Source: Paenibacillaceae bacterium
Lineage (GTDB): Bacteria; Bacillota; Clostridia; Lachnospirales; Lachnospiraceae
Reading direction: 5' to 3'
Assembly: GCA_015057715.1 (NCBI GenBank)
Contig: SVDS01000001.1
Span: 1-64,000, forward strand
DNA length: 64,000 nt
The notes below the pieces were generated by a model. It worked only from the letters and a program-made list of their open reading frames with translations, searched no databases and was not told where the DNA came from. The first letter of the stretch is position 1; every line of letters begins with the position of its first letter. The position numbers were made by a program, and so were the translations under genes. Below, piece after piece: positions 25,886 to 35,900 of this stretch.

Positions 25886-26542
25886 CTAAAAACAGCTTCG
25901 GTTAATCAAAGGAATCAGGATCTTCTGCATAGGCCTCATGACCCTGCCCACCAGAACCGCACAGATCACCGTCCCTTCCCGTATCCCTTCCACACCGTCA
26001 AGAAATATTAAAGACAATACAATACCCAGAAATACGACCAGACAATCCATCAGTACTTTTACATCATGAAACGGCTTGTCCTTAAACATCTTTTCAGCTA
26101 TGGCATGAGTCATTCCCTCCATCGGCATGTACACCAGCTTTGCATTCATATACAGGCACACTCCTGCAGAGACGAACAGAATGCTGACCGCCAGCATAAG
26201 CAATTTTCCAAAATAGGTTTGTATAGTAAAATCGCCTACTAACCACTTAGCCATGTCTACAAAATAGCCAAAAAGGCCAGTGAATAAAAGCTGTGTCAGA
26301 TTAATCAGGCGGAACTCCTTTCGTAGAATGAGAATCTGCACCAGAATGTACATTGAAAAGACAGCGGTTACACAGTTTCCCATATCCGCTCCAGTGACCA
26401 GACTAATCACAAAGGGAAGAGAATTAACAGGGGACACTCCAAGGCCGGAATTAACAGAAAACGCCACACCAAGAGCAAGGCTCATAAGCCCCGCTCCATA
26501 GATCAGCACCCTTTTCATGAATTTTAAACTTTTCTTATGCAT
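25886..26542 (-). CDS. YczE/YitT-type integral membrane protein
   Basis: A 218-aa protein with about five or six hydrophobic segments. The start ATG 26542 follows AGGGGAAAA. The first membrane segment has the family hallmark GLMSLALGVAFSVNSGLGVSPVNSL (a G..VSP turn after the helix), as in B. subtilis YczE, and VYMPMEGMTHA in the second half. Members are often coupled to metabolic genes and a transport role is suspected, but no substrate is established. It may help in product export or as a second carrier for this pathway. Confidence 0.75.
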   Translation of the reverse strand: MHKKSLKFMKRVLIYGAGLMSLALGVAFSVNSGLGVSPVNSLPFVISLVTGADMGNCVTAVFSMYILVQILILRKEFRLINLTQLLFTGLFGYFVDMAKWLVGDFTIQTYFGKLLMLAVSILFVSAGVCLYMNAKLVYMPMEGMTHAIAEKMFKDKPFHDVKVLMDCLVVFLGIVLSLIFLDGVEGIREGTVICAVLVGRVMRPMQKILIPLINRSCF

Positions 26543-26550
26543 TTTTCCCC

Positions 26551-27657
26551 TCATGCAGACGGAAAGCCATTCCATACCGGCTCACCGGTATATGTCTTTG
26601 CCGCCTCCTTTCCTTCCAGTACCCGGATGGCTCCCGCTGCCAGAGCTTCCATTTCAAATTCCCCTGCCATCACCTCTATGGGGGCCAGGAATGACAGCAT
26701 TTCCTTTAAAGAGCCCACGACGTACGGATCATGGGAGATCCCTCCGGTCAGAATGACCGCATCTACCTTTCCATGGAGTACCGCTGCCATGGAACCCGCG
26801 GTTTTACCAATCTGGTATATCATTGCATCATAAACCAGCTTTGCATAAGGATTGCCATTTTTCATCATATTCTCCACTTCTCTGGCATCCGAAGTATGTA
26901 AATGATCAACAAGCCCGCCGGTTTTTGTAACCTTGTCCCGCATTTCTTTTTCCGTATACTTACCGGAAAAACACATGCCGATTACATCTTTTACAGGAAG
27001 CTGCCCGCAGCGAGTAGGAGCCATGGGGCCGTCACCGTTTGCGATATCATTGGAGTCCACCATTCTCCCCTTTTCGTGAGCAGTCACGGAAATTCCTCCT
27101 CCAATGTGGCAAATGATCAGATTCAGATCCTCATAAAGTTTCCCCATCTTCTTACCAAAGCGGATTCCGATTTCTTTCTGGTTTAAGGCATGAATCCGGC
27201 TTTCCCGGTAGATGCCCTTTAATCCAGTGACCCTGGCCACATCTCTAAATTCATCTACATCCGGTGGATTTACCACAAAGGCCTTTCCTCCGTATTCTCC
27301 GGAAAAAGCGTCTGCAAGCTGGGCTCCCAAAGTGGCTGGGTGCTTTACCGTATAACCGGTTCTGGCGTGTTCAAGAAGTTTTTCACCTATTTTATAAACA
27401 CCGCCTTCTATATTTACCAGACCGCCGCCTCTTGCAGAAAAGGCTGCCACTCCTTCTAATGTCTCTCCCGCCTCCCTAAGCTCCTCTAAAATCATTTCCT
27501 TTCGGTAATCGAACTGATCGCTGATTTCTTTAAACTCAGAAAGTTTCACGGCATCATGGGATACATTTTTTGAAAACACTGCCTTTTCTCCTTCAAACAT
27601 GGCAATTTTCGTTGATGTAGAACCTGGATTAATAGTAAACACTTTATATGAATTCAT
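26551..27657 (-). CDS. buk: Butyrate kinase
   Basis: A 368-aa acetokinase-family enzyme that makes ATP from butyryl phosphate or a similar short acyl phosphate. ATG 27657 follows AAAGAAAGGAA. The N-terminal phosphate loop is VFTINPGSTSTKIAMF; ARGGGLVNIEGGVY, ICHIGGGISV and VILTGGISHDPYV are the nucleotide and substrate motifs of butyrate kinases. Together with the phosphotransacylase in the same operon it forms the energy-yielding end of the pathway. Butyrate kinases also act on propionyl and branched acyl phosphates, so the natural product need not be butyrate. Confidence 0.93.
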   Translation of the reverse strand: MNSYKVFTINPGSTSTKIAMFEGEKAVFSKNVSHDAVKLSEFKEISDQFDYRKEMILEELREAGETLEGVAAFSARGGGLVNIEGGVYKIGEKLLEHARTGYTVKHPATLGAQLADAFSGEYGGKAFVVNPPDVDEFRDVARVTGLKGIYRESRIHALNQKEIGIRFGKKMGKLYEDLNLIICHIGGGISVTAHEKGRMVDSNDIANGDGPMAPTRCGQLPVKDVIGMCFSGKYTEKEMRDKVTKTGGLVDHLHTSDAREVENMMKNGNPYAKLVYDAMIYQIGKTAGSMAAVLHGKVDAVILTGGISHDPYVVGSLKEMLSFLAPIEVMAGEFEMEALAAGAIRVLEGKEAAKTYTGEPVWNGFPSA

Positions 27658-27757
27658 ATCTCTTCGTTCCTTTCTTTTTAAAATGGGCATGGCAGTAAAA
27701 TATAACCGCCATGCCCCCTATATTCTTTGGCAAGAAATTGATGTTACTATTTAAATC

Positions 27758-29092
27758 TTAATGAAACAACGGATACAGAAGGCCGATCCAGATTACCATC
27801 AAAGCGCCTCCGATACGCGTTGATATGGATGCAAAGGCCAGAAGATTCATGCGATTCGCTGCTGATAACACGGCCAAGTCACCCGAACCACCAATGTTGC
27901 AGCAGCAAAGGCCTGCAGTAACACCGGCTTCATAAGACCAAAGACCTGACAGACGTCCAAAAATCATAGCTCCGATCAGCGCACCGAACACTCCCAAAAA
28001 GATGACTACAAACGAACCGATGCTGAAGAACTCTGCCAGTGTCTCAAACTTTAAGGAATTGACACCGATACCGGCAATTAACATCGGGAGCAGTGCTCTT
28101 AATGCAAAGTTCATGGAATACACACAGTTATCTGCAATTTTATCAGGAAGAATTCCGGTACATTTAATGATGATGCCCAGTATGATCGTCCATGCCAGAC
28201 CCGGAATTACACTTAAACCTGGCAAACTTCCTAAGATATTTCCTAACAGATAGAGACAGAAACTCATGAAAATACCGGAACCCAGGGCCGCATAATCTGC
28301 AGATGTGGCCGGACGCTTTTCACCTTCCGTAACAACAGAAGCACCTGTCTTTCTCAAAATATCTCCGTTGCCGTTCATTCCTTTCATTTTAGAAGTAACA
28401 GCACCGCCAACCGCTGCCAGAACGACTGCCAGAACATTCGCAATGGAAGCATAACACAGAAATTTACCGGCCATAGGCGTCATATCAGTCCCTGATAAAC
28501 TGCTGTAAAGAGCCGGAAGCGTAGTCATAGCTCCGCCAGACCCGCCGGACATACAGGGAGCCCCTATGTAAAAAAGCGCATCCGATACGCCATATCCTGT
28601 TACTAATCCTCCTAACATACAGAATCCAAGAGCAAATGCCTGGCTTCCCAGAATGGTAGGTAAATATCTTGCTGTTGCCCCTAGAAGCACTTTCCGATCC
28701 ATTACAAGAATTGAGCCTACCAACAGCATGGCGATATAGGCATCCTGGAAACCACCACCCATCAACACCTTGGTACCATTTACCAGTTCTTTAGGAACCA
28801 GTCCCAAATAATTGATAAAAGAGGCTCCTAACAGAGGCAGAAGGCATGCACCTCCCAGATAATTATTTACAATGGGAATGGTATTTCCCAGCCAGAAGAA
28901 CAGTCCGCCTATAGCCATTAAGAAAGCAATTGTCATAATGAAGCTGGTTGCCATATAAGTTCCTGCATCATTGGAGTAAATCTTAACAGTTGGCATAAAG
29001 CCAAAATAAACGCTTGCCATTACAACAACAAAAAACGGTATAAAATACTTTGCGGGCAGACCGCATACATTAAACTTTAATTTTTCTCCCAT
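27758..29092 (-). CDS. 2-hydroxycarboxylate transporter (2HCT family)
   Basis: A 444-aa membrane protein with 11 or so hydrophobic segments. Both family reentrant-loop motifs are present: MSGGSGGAM in the first half and NIGGSGDLAVLSAANRM in the second, the latter followed by the ISTRIGGALMV segment with the substrate Arg. Relatives are CitS (citrate/Na+), MaeN (malate/Na+), CimH and MleP/CitP exchangers. It should import a malate- or citrate-like 2-hydroxyacid, perhaps in exchange for product. It is preceded by GGGGG and lies between ptb and buk, which ties the substrate to the pathway. Confidence 0.9.
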   Translation of the reverse strand: MGEKLKFNVCGLPAKYFIPFFVVVMASVYFGFMPTVKIYSNDAGTYMATSFIMTIAFLMAIGGLFFWLGNTIPIVNNYLGGACLLPLLGASFINYLGLVPKELVNGTKVLMGGGFQDAYIAMLLVGSILVMDRKVLLGATARYLPTILGSQAFALGFCMLGGLVTGYGVSDALFYIGAPCMSGGSGGAMTTLPALYSSLSGTDMTPMAGKFLCYASIANVLAVVLAAVGGAVTSKMKGMNGNGDILRKTGASVVTEGEKRPATSADYAALGSGIFMSFCLYLLGNILGSLPGLSVIPGLAWTIILGIIIKCTGILPDKIADNCVYSMNFALRALLPMLIAGIGVNSLKFETLAEFFSIGSFVVIFLGVFGALIGAMIFGRLSGLWSYEAGVTAGLCCCNIGGSGDLAVLSAANRMNLLAFASISTRIGGALMVIWIGLLYPLFH

Positions 29093-29104
29093 GAGTGTAT
29101 CCCC

Positions 29105-30001
29105 CTAATTGTTTTTTCCTATTAGCGCAGCTAATACGATTGACATATATTTATCATCTGCTTTTGCAGCTCTTGACACAAGAAGCACAGGAACCTTCGC
29201 TCCCAACACGACTCCCCCAGTCCGTCCTCCCCCGATAACGGTAAGGGTCTTAGCCATAATGTTTCCGCTTACAATATCAGGTACTACTAAAAGATCCGCA
29301 TCTCCGGCAACAGGGCTGTTATATCCCTTAATATGTGCTGATTCCGGGTCCATGGCCAGATCCAGGCTTATGGGGCCTTCAATCAGACAGCCCTCTACTC
29401 CCTCTGCCTTGATCTCAGCCGCTTCAACGGTTTCCTTCATCTTCGGATTCACCTTTTCAACCGCCGCCAGGACAGCTACCTTTGGCTCCTTCACCCCCAG
29501 AGCATGAAATGCTGAAACCGCATTCTGAATCGCGGCTTTTTTCTGCTCTTTTGTAGGATAGGTAAGCAGGCCTACATCAGTAATGGCAAAAACTTTATGA
29601 TAGTTGGGACTTTCCATAAATGCCACCAGACTCATGGTATCGTTACACCAGATCCCATGATCCTTATTGACCAGAACCTTCATGAGTGCGCCTGTTTCTA
29701 TCTTTCCCTTCATGATACAGTCCACGTCTCCTGCTCTGGCCATATCTGCTGCTTTCTGGACACAGGCGGAGGCATCTTCCATATGGATAATTTCTATACC
29801 TTCTCCTGTCGTTCCCAGCCCCTCCAGAATATCTCTGATTTCCGGCTCATTTCCAATTAACACCGGAGTTATCAGACCATCTCCAGCTGCATGAACAACT
29901 GCTTCCAGAGTATGTAAATCCTGTGCAGGGGTAATAGCAACTCTTCTTTTTTCAGGCATTGCCTTAAGCTGCTCTTTTAAATGTTCAAAATCCTTAATCA
30001 T
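29105..30001 (-). CDS. ptb: Phosphate butyryltransferase
   Basis: A 298-aa phosphotransacylase that converts acyl-CoA and phosphate into acyl phosphate and CoA. The Pta/Ptb signature regions are present: DCIMKGKIETGALMKVL, ITDVGLLTYP, and VVPDIVSGNIMAKTL near the C-terminus. Its length fits Ptb, not the longer Pta. It is the direct partner of buk, one gene apart. Ptb enzymes accept propionyl-, butyryl- and isobutyryl-CoA, so they do not fix the product. Confidence 0.93.
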   Translation of the reverse strand: MIKDFEHLKEQLKAMPEKRRVAITPAQDLHTLEAVVHAAGDGLITPVLIGNEPEIRDILEGLGTTGEGIEIIHMEDASACVQKAADMARAGDVDCIMKGKIETGALMKVLVNKDHGIWCNDTMSLVAFMESPNYHKVFAITDVGLLTYPTKEQKKAAIQNAVSAFHALGVKEPKVAVLAAVEKVNPKMKETVEAAEIKAEGVEGCLIEGPISLDLAMDPESAHIKGYNSPVAGDADLLVVPDIVSGNIMAKTLTVIGGGRTGGVVLGAKVPVLLVSRAAKADDKYMSIVLAALIGKNN

Positions 30002-30015
30002 TTTTTTCCTCTTTC

Positions 30016-31815
30016 CTATAAAATACTTCTAGGATCTGATATAACTCCGGCAATTGCCGTGGCTGCCGCCACCGTAGGGCTGCTCAAGTAGCTCAAAGTT
30101 TTTTTCGTTCCCTGGCGTCCGATGAAATTCCTGTTTGCCGTCGAAAGGATACTTTCATCGTCGGTCATCAGGCCATAAGGCATTCCGCAGCACAGACCGC
30201 AACAGGGATGGGAAATTACCGCTCCTGCTTCGATAAAAGTCTTGATATACCCCAGATCAATTGCTTCTTTAAAGACCTTATTTGTTGCAGGCACTACCAC
30301 AAAACGGAGCCCTGGAGCAACTTTCTTTCCTTCCATTATTTTCGCCGCAATGGCCATATCTTCTATGCTTCCGTTGGTACAGCTTCCCAGATACACTTCA
30401 TCAATTTTCGTACCCAGCACTTCGTGCAACGGATGCACATTATCCACGCCCTGAGGGCAGGACAGCTGCGGCTCCAGTTCCTCAACATCATAAGTGAGGA
30501 CCTTTTCATAAATGGCATCTTCATCCACCCGGATCCAGTCGATTTTATAAAGAGGCATGTCGTAATATTCTGCAGTCTTTTCATCTGCTTCAAACAGACC
30601 ACACTTCGCCCCTGCCTCAAGAGCCATGTTAGCTACGGTAAAACGGGACATCATGCTCATTTCACTAGCCGCCGGTCCGGTAAATTCAAGAGACTTATAC
30701 TGACCTCCGTCTGCTTTGATGTCTCCAAGAATTTTTAAAATAACATCCTTGGAAAGCACGCCTTCCGGCAAATGACCATTCAGTACAATTTTGATGGCGC
30801 TTGGGACCTTGAACCACAGCTCCCCGGTGATCAGTGCTGCTGCCATCTCTGCAGTACCGATTCCGCTGCAGAAATTCCCGGCTCCTCCGTAGGTAGTTGT
30901 ATGGCTGTCGGTAGCCGTAGCGATTTCCCCCGGCTTTGCATAACGCTCTTCGTGCATGATACTATGGCAAATGCCTTCGCCGATATGGAGCTTTTTAATC
31001 CCATATTTTTCAGCCAGTGAAAGTCCTGCATCATAATGTTCGGAATCATTTTTAGCTACCGCAGTCGGCATACAGTGGTCCCATACAATGGTAACCTTAT
31101 CCGGATCGTCGATGGATTCCGCTCCCATCTTATTAAGCGTATCCAGCAGATAAGGCGTGTAAATATCGTGGATCATGAACATATCCGGTTTCGTGATCAC
31201 AATATCTCCAGGTTTCACATGCTCTTTCCCAGCATTCTTTTTTAAAAGCTTCTCCACCATGGTGTATCCGCTTTTCTTGCACTGTTCCCTGGAAAGAGGC
31301 GTTATATTAAGCTTTTTAACTCCTTCTTTCAAACGCTTTTTGGTATCTTCGATCAAGCCTCCGTTGGAAACGATGTTGAATAGGTTTTCCGGCACTTCTC
31401 CTACGGAAAAGGTATGGCCGTTAACGCTTACCGTACGGCCATCCACATCCACCGTTACGATATCTCCGCCTTCGCACACCTCCTGGATCCCGTCACACTG
31501 TAAGAGTAGGATTCCGCTGTTAAAAGCATTTCTGAAAAAGATTCTGGCAAAGCTCTTTGCTATGATGCATCGCACTCCATTATGGGACAAGACCGTAGCC
31601 GCCTGCTCCCTGCTGGAACCGCAGCCGAAGTTGGTGCCTGCCACCAGAATATCTCCAGCCCGGACCGTGCATCCGAACTCTGGCTTTAACAGCTCGAACG
31701 CATATTTTTTCATCTCTTCTATGGTCGGAATGGTTCCGCGCTTTCCGGGAATAATGGTATCGGTATCAATATCATTCCCAAACTTCCATATTTTCCCGCT
31801 GAATTTCTTATCCAT
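30016..31815 (-). CDS. Aconitase-superfamily dehydratase, small-large (LeuD-LeuC) fusion
   Basis: A 599-aa hydro-lyase isomerase in which the small swivel domain comes first. Residues 1-165 are LeuD-like: DIDTDTIIPGKRG (15-27) and NFGCGSSREQA. Residues 170-599 are LeuC-like: DSHTTTYGG, GSCTNG with the first cluster Cys (about 479) and CCGLCCG (538-544) with the other two. So a [4Fe-4S] aconitase-type centre is expected. Fused aconitases normally have the large part first. The specificity loop (IIPGKRGTIPTIEE) is unlike the usual YL loop of isopropylmalate isomerase. It probably interconverts 2- and 3-hydroxy forms of the imported acid. Confidence 0.88.
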   Translation of the reverse strand: MDKKFSGKIWKFGNDIDTDTIIPGKRGTIPTIEEMKKYAFELLKPEFGCTVRAGDILVAGTNFGCGSSREQAATVLSHNGVRCIIAKSFARIFFRNAFNSGILLLQCDGIQEVCEGGDIVTVDVDGRTVSVNGHTFSVGEVPENLFNIVSNGGLIEDTKKRLKEGVKKLNITPLSREQCKKSGYTMVEKLLKKNAGKEHVKPGDIVITKPDMFMIHDIYTPYLLDTLNKMGAESIDDPDKVTIVWDHCMPTAVAKNDSEHYDAGLSLAEKYGIKKLHIGEGICHSIMHEERYAKPGEIATATDSHTTTYGGAGNFCSGIGTAEMAAALITGELWFKVPSAIKIVLNGHLPEGVLSKDVILKILGDIKADGGQYKSLEFTGPAASEMSMMSRFTVANMALEAGAKCGLFEADEKTAEYYDMPLYKIDWIRVDEDAIYEKVLTYDVEELEPQLSCPQGVDNVHPLHEVLGTKIDEVYLGSCTNGSIEDMAIAAKIMEGKKVAPGLRFVVVPATNKVFKEAIDLGYIKTFIEAGAVISHPCCGLCCGMPYGLMTDDESILSTANRNFIGRQGTKKTLSYLSSPTVAAATAIAGVISDPRSIL

Positions 31816-31827
31816 GTAACAGCCTCC

Positions 31828-32949
31828 TTAAATCTTCTTTGTGGTGGAAGCTGCTATAACAGATTCAACAGAAGCGGTATAAATCTCTGCATCTTCACAG
31901 CCCATTGCACCAGAAAACGTATACAAACCAGTTGTCAGCAGCTTTTCACCATGACCCATTGCACCAGCTCCCTGAGGTACGACGCTGTGATCACCGGCTG
32001 CACTAATTTGTGCGCCATAGTCGATAAACTTCGTAATAATCCCTTCTTCCATAGCCTTTAAATAATCCTGGCTTGTGGCCGGGCATACAGTCAGGCGGAA
32101 GCCCAGGGTCAGCTTTCTGCCTTCAATCAGGGCTGCTGCTTTCCTTAACTCCTCAATGGTACCGCCTGTGTATCCCCCGATCTGTCCTGCTTGAAGCTCC
32201 ATGCCTTCCAGGGAAGCTCTCTCTCTGATTTCTGCTTCCCCCTGCTTGCCCCGGCTTTCACAAGGCATCATTACCATGGAATTCACCTGGTCAAGACAAA
32301 GGATCCGGCTGTTCTCCGGCTGTTCCTCTGTGACAGATACCGTATAAGCACCGGATATACATGCCGCGGAGCAGAGAACCGCTTTTTCATGGTCCTCCAG
32401 AGAAGGGCAGTAAAATTCAATGGCCTTTCCTGCAATCCCGGCATTCTCCTTCAGAAAAGCAAGCGCTCCATCCAGGATGCTTACGCCATCCTTTAATTTT
32501 CCTGTAACAGAGACAAAGACAGTCTCGGGAACAATGACGCTGTAGCGTCCGGTTTCCACCGCGCGGGCCAGTTCCGGAATGCTTACACTGATACCAAGCG
32601 TGCCCTTCGCACCAAATATGCCCTCATGGGAACCGCCTCCCAACACAATCTGGCCGGGTTTTACAACTTTATCAAACATATACTGGTATCCAACTCCCTC
32701 AGCCTGCACATAGTGGCAGCCGTTCTTAAGAGCAAACTTCAGATTTTTCCTTAAAACGGCGGCTGCTTCCGGACTGCCGGTTGGAACATCATGATCATAA
32801 ATGACCCAAACCTTGTCCTGATTTGCCACAGTGGATATCCGATCCACTGCGGCATGTGAAACACCGTCATTGATTACCAGATAATCCGGTGTAACCGTAA
32901 CGACGGCTCCTGCCGGTTTCCCCATGATTTTTTCAACAAACGTACTCAT
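31828..32949 (-). CDS. Aconitase-like large subunit without Fe-S ligands
   Basis: A 373-aa protein from ATG 32949, with GAGGAG upstream. It aligns to the aconitase/LeuC large subunit from end to end: YDHDVPTGSPEAA, GGSHEGIFGAKGTLGIS (normally DSHT..G), VIVPETVFVSVTGKL. Where the cluster cysteines belong it has GGYTGGTIEEL (normally GSCTNG) and a stretch around AGDHSVVPQGAGAM (normally CCGxC). All three ligands are gone. It is shorter than LeuC and has no swivel domain. It sits directly before the intact fusion in the operon, so it may be a structural or regulatory partner, or a cluster-free enzyme. No function is known to me. Confidence 0.75.
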   Translation of the reverse strand: MSTFVEKIMGKPAGAVVTVTPDYLVINDGVSHAAVDRISTVANQDKVWVIYDHDVPTGSPEAAAVLRKNLKFALKNGCHYVQAEGVGYQYMFDKVVKPGQIVLGGGSHEGIFGAKGTLGISVSIPELARAVETGRYSVIVPETVFVSVTGKLKDGVSILDGALAFLKENAGIAGKAIEFYCPSLEDHEKAVLCSAACISGAYTVSVTEEQPENSRILCLDQVNSMVMMPCESRGKQGEAEIRERASLEGMELQAGQIGGYTGGTIEELRKAAALIEGRKLTLGFRLTVCPATSQDYLKAMEEGIITKFIDYGAQISAAGDHSVVPQGAGAMGHGEKLLTTGLYTFSGAMGCEDAEIYTASVESVIAASTTKKI

Positions 32950-32959
32950 ACCAATCTCC

Positions 32960-35900
32960 TCACTGTGCCAGTGCCTTATATTTGGCATATCTGGCCTTCG
33001 CCTCACTTTCAGTCCTTGCAAACAGGTTTTCTGCCTCTTCCGGGAACGTCCTCTCTAATGAAGAGAACCGTACCTCTCCCCGGAGGAACTCCCTAAAGTC
33101 GCCTGCAGGTTCCCTGGAATCCAGAATAAACGGATTTTTTCCTTCTTCTAAAAGAACCGGGTTATAACGGTAAAGCTGCCAGTATCCGACCTCCACGGCT
33201 TTTTTGATTTCGCTCTGCACTTTACTCATACCGCAGCGCAGTCCATGGCTGATGCACGGAGCATAAGCGATAATAATGGAAGGACCGTCGTAGCTTTCCG
33301 CTTCCAGAACTGCCTTTAAGAACTGGGACTGGCTGGCTCCCATGGCTACCTGTGCCACATAAACATCACCATAGCTCATGGCCATCATTCCTAAATCCTT
33401 TTTCTTTCTCTGCTTTCCTGCCGCCGCAAACTGAGCCACGGCACCTGTAGGAGTCGCCTTGGAAGCCTGTCCTCCTGTATTGGAGTAAATTTCCGTATCA
33501 AACACCAGGATGTTCACATTGGCCCCGGAAGCAATTACATGATCCAGTCCGCCGTAACCTATGTCATAAGCCCAGCCGTCACCGCCAAACATCCAGACGG
33601 ATTTCTTAGTCAGATGCTCCGTATTCGCTTTGATTTCAGCTATCAGCTCCCGTTCTGTCTCTGCCGGAGCATAAGAATCCAGGGCTGCCTTTAAGTTTTC
33701 ACCAGACTCTTTGGAAGCTGCGGTCTTATCGAAGTTTTCCAGCCATTTCCCGGCTGCCGCCCTAAGCCTTTCATCTCCGGCCTTTTCCACCAGTTCCGTT
33801 ACATGCATCTTAAGCTTTTCTCGCTGCTGCTCTACGGACAGCCAGATGCCCATACCGTATTCCGCATTATTCTCAAAAAGAGAACCGCCTACAGCAGGAC
33901 CCTGACCTTTTTTGTTGGTCGTATATGGGAAAGATGGGAAACTGGTTGCCCAAACCTGGGAGCAGCCTGTAGCTGTTGCCACATACATTCTGTCACCAAA
34001 AAGCTGAGTGATTAATTTGGCATATGGTGTTTCACCGCAGCCTGGACACGCACCTGGGAATTCCAGCAGAGGCTGTTCAAACTGGCTTCCTTTTACCGTA
34101 TTCACGCCCAGAGGATTTTCCTTATCTGATAAAGCAACTGCGTATTCCCAATTTTTCTCTTCGTTCCTGTGCTCATCAAGGGGCTGCATGTTAAGGGCCT
34201 TTTCCTTAGCCGGACAGACATCTGCACAGCTTCCGCAGCCGGTACAGTCTAATACTGCGGTCTGAATACGGAACTGATAGCTATCCATGCCTTTCCCGTT
34301 TGCCTTGATCATTCCGAAGCCTTCCGGAGCATTTGCAGCCTCTTCCTCATTCATAAGGAAAGGACGGATCGTGGCATGTGGGCACACATAGGAACACTGG
34401 TTGCACTGGATGCATTTACTGCTGTCCCAGATGGGAACGTTTACCGCAATCCCGCGTTTTTCATATTTGGAAGTTCCCTGAGGCATGGTTCCATCCGCCG
34501 CATCTCTAAACTCGCTGACCGGAATAAAATCACCGATCATTTTGTTGACCGGAATCTGTATGTTCTTGATCCATTTCGGAAGGGATTCATCCACTGTTTC
34601 TTTTTCAACCGGAAGGTTTGCCCAATCCGGTGAAACCGTCACCTCCTTTACCATCTCAATTCCCTTATCAACAGCGGCGTAGTTCATGTTAATGACCTTC
34701 TCGCCTTTTTTGCCATAGGACTTTAAAATGGCCTTCTTCATATAATCCGCTGCTTCCTCAATGGGAATGATTCCAGTGATCTTAAAGAATGCTGCCTGTA
34801 AAATGGTATTGGTCCTGCTGCCCAGTCCCAGTTCCTGAGCAATGCCCGTGGAGTCAATGGTATAAAGGCGGATTTTTTTCTTTGCCGCCGTCTTCTTAAA
34901 CGACGTGGTCAGATGGGAATCGAGTTCCTCTTCCTTCCAGTCACAGGCAATAAGCACGTTTCCGCCCTCTCTTACATCGGTCAGGATATCGTACTTATCC
35001 AGATAGGATTTATTATGGCAGGCTACAAAATCCGCATTCCTAACCAGATAAGTGGAACGGATGGGTTGTTTTCCGAAACGTAGATGAGATCTTGTAACAC
35101 CGCCTGATTTCTTACCGTCGTATTCAAAATATGCCTGAACATTCAGGTCCGTATGGTCACCGATTATCTTAATGGTATTTTTATTGGCGCCTACGGTTCC
35201 GTCTGAGCCAAGTCCCCAGAACTTACAGCTTACGGTTCCTTCCGGAACTGTACTGACTTCTTCTCCATAGGGCAGGGAAAGATTGGTCACATCATCGTTG
35301 ATACCGATGGTATAATGGTTTTTCGGCTCTTCCACCTTCATATTTTCAAACATGGCAATCACCTGAGCCGGGGTGAAATCCTTTCCAGCAAGACCATAAC
35401 GGCAGGCATAGACAGAAACGTTTCTTCCGGATTCCAGAATAACGGAGCACACATCTTCATATAAAGGCTCTCCTACGGCCCCCGGTTCTTTTGTCCTGTC
35501 ACCGACCGTAATTCCCTTAACGGTTTCCGGAAGCTGGCTTAAGAAATATTTTGCTGAGAAGGGACGGTATAAATGCACCTCCATGTAGCCGACCTTTTCA
35601 CCCTTCTTAATTAAATAATCCACAGTTTCCTGTACACAGCCTGTGGCGGAGCCCATCCCTACAATTACAACTTCTGCATCCTCTGCGCCATAATAATTGA
35701 ATGGCCTGTAGTCACGTCCGGTCAGTTCATTGATATTATTCATATATTCCGCTACAATATCCGGAAGTTGATCGTAATACTGGTTGCAGGCCTCACGGCT
35801 CTGGAAATAGGTATCGGAATATTGTCCGGTAGTACGTAGTACGGGATGCTCAGGATTTAAAGCATTCTTTCTGAATTTCTCCAGTTCCTCCCAATCCACC

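Noticed and set aside
24423..31815. Reading the LeuC/D- and LeuB-like genes as a leucine biosynthesis operon
   Set aside because: No leuA or ilv genes are present, and the company of a transporter, PFOR, Ptb and Buk points to catabolism.
31175..31819. 214-codon open frame on the plus strand
   Set aside because: Antisense to the start of the LeuD-LeuC fusion, whose motifs are intact; Ser/Pro-rich shadow composition.
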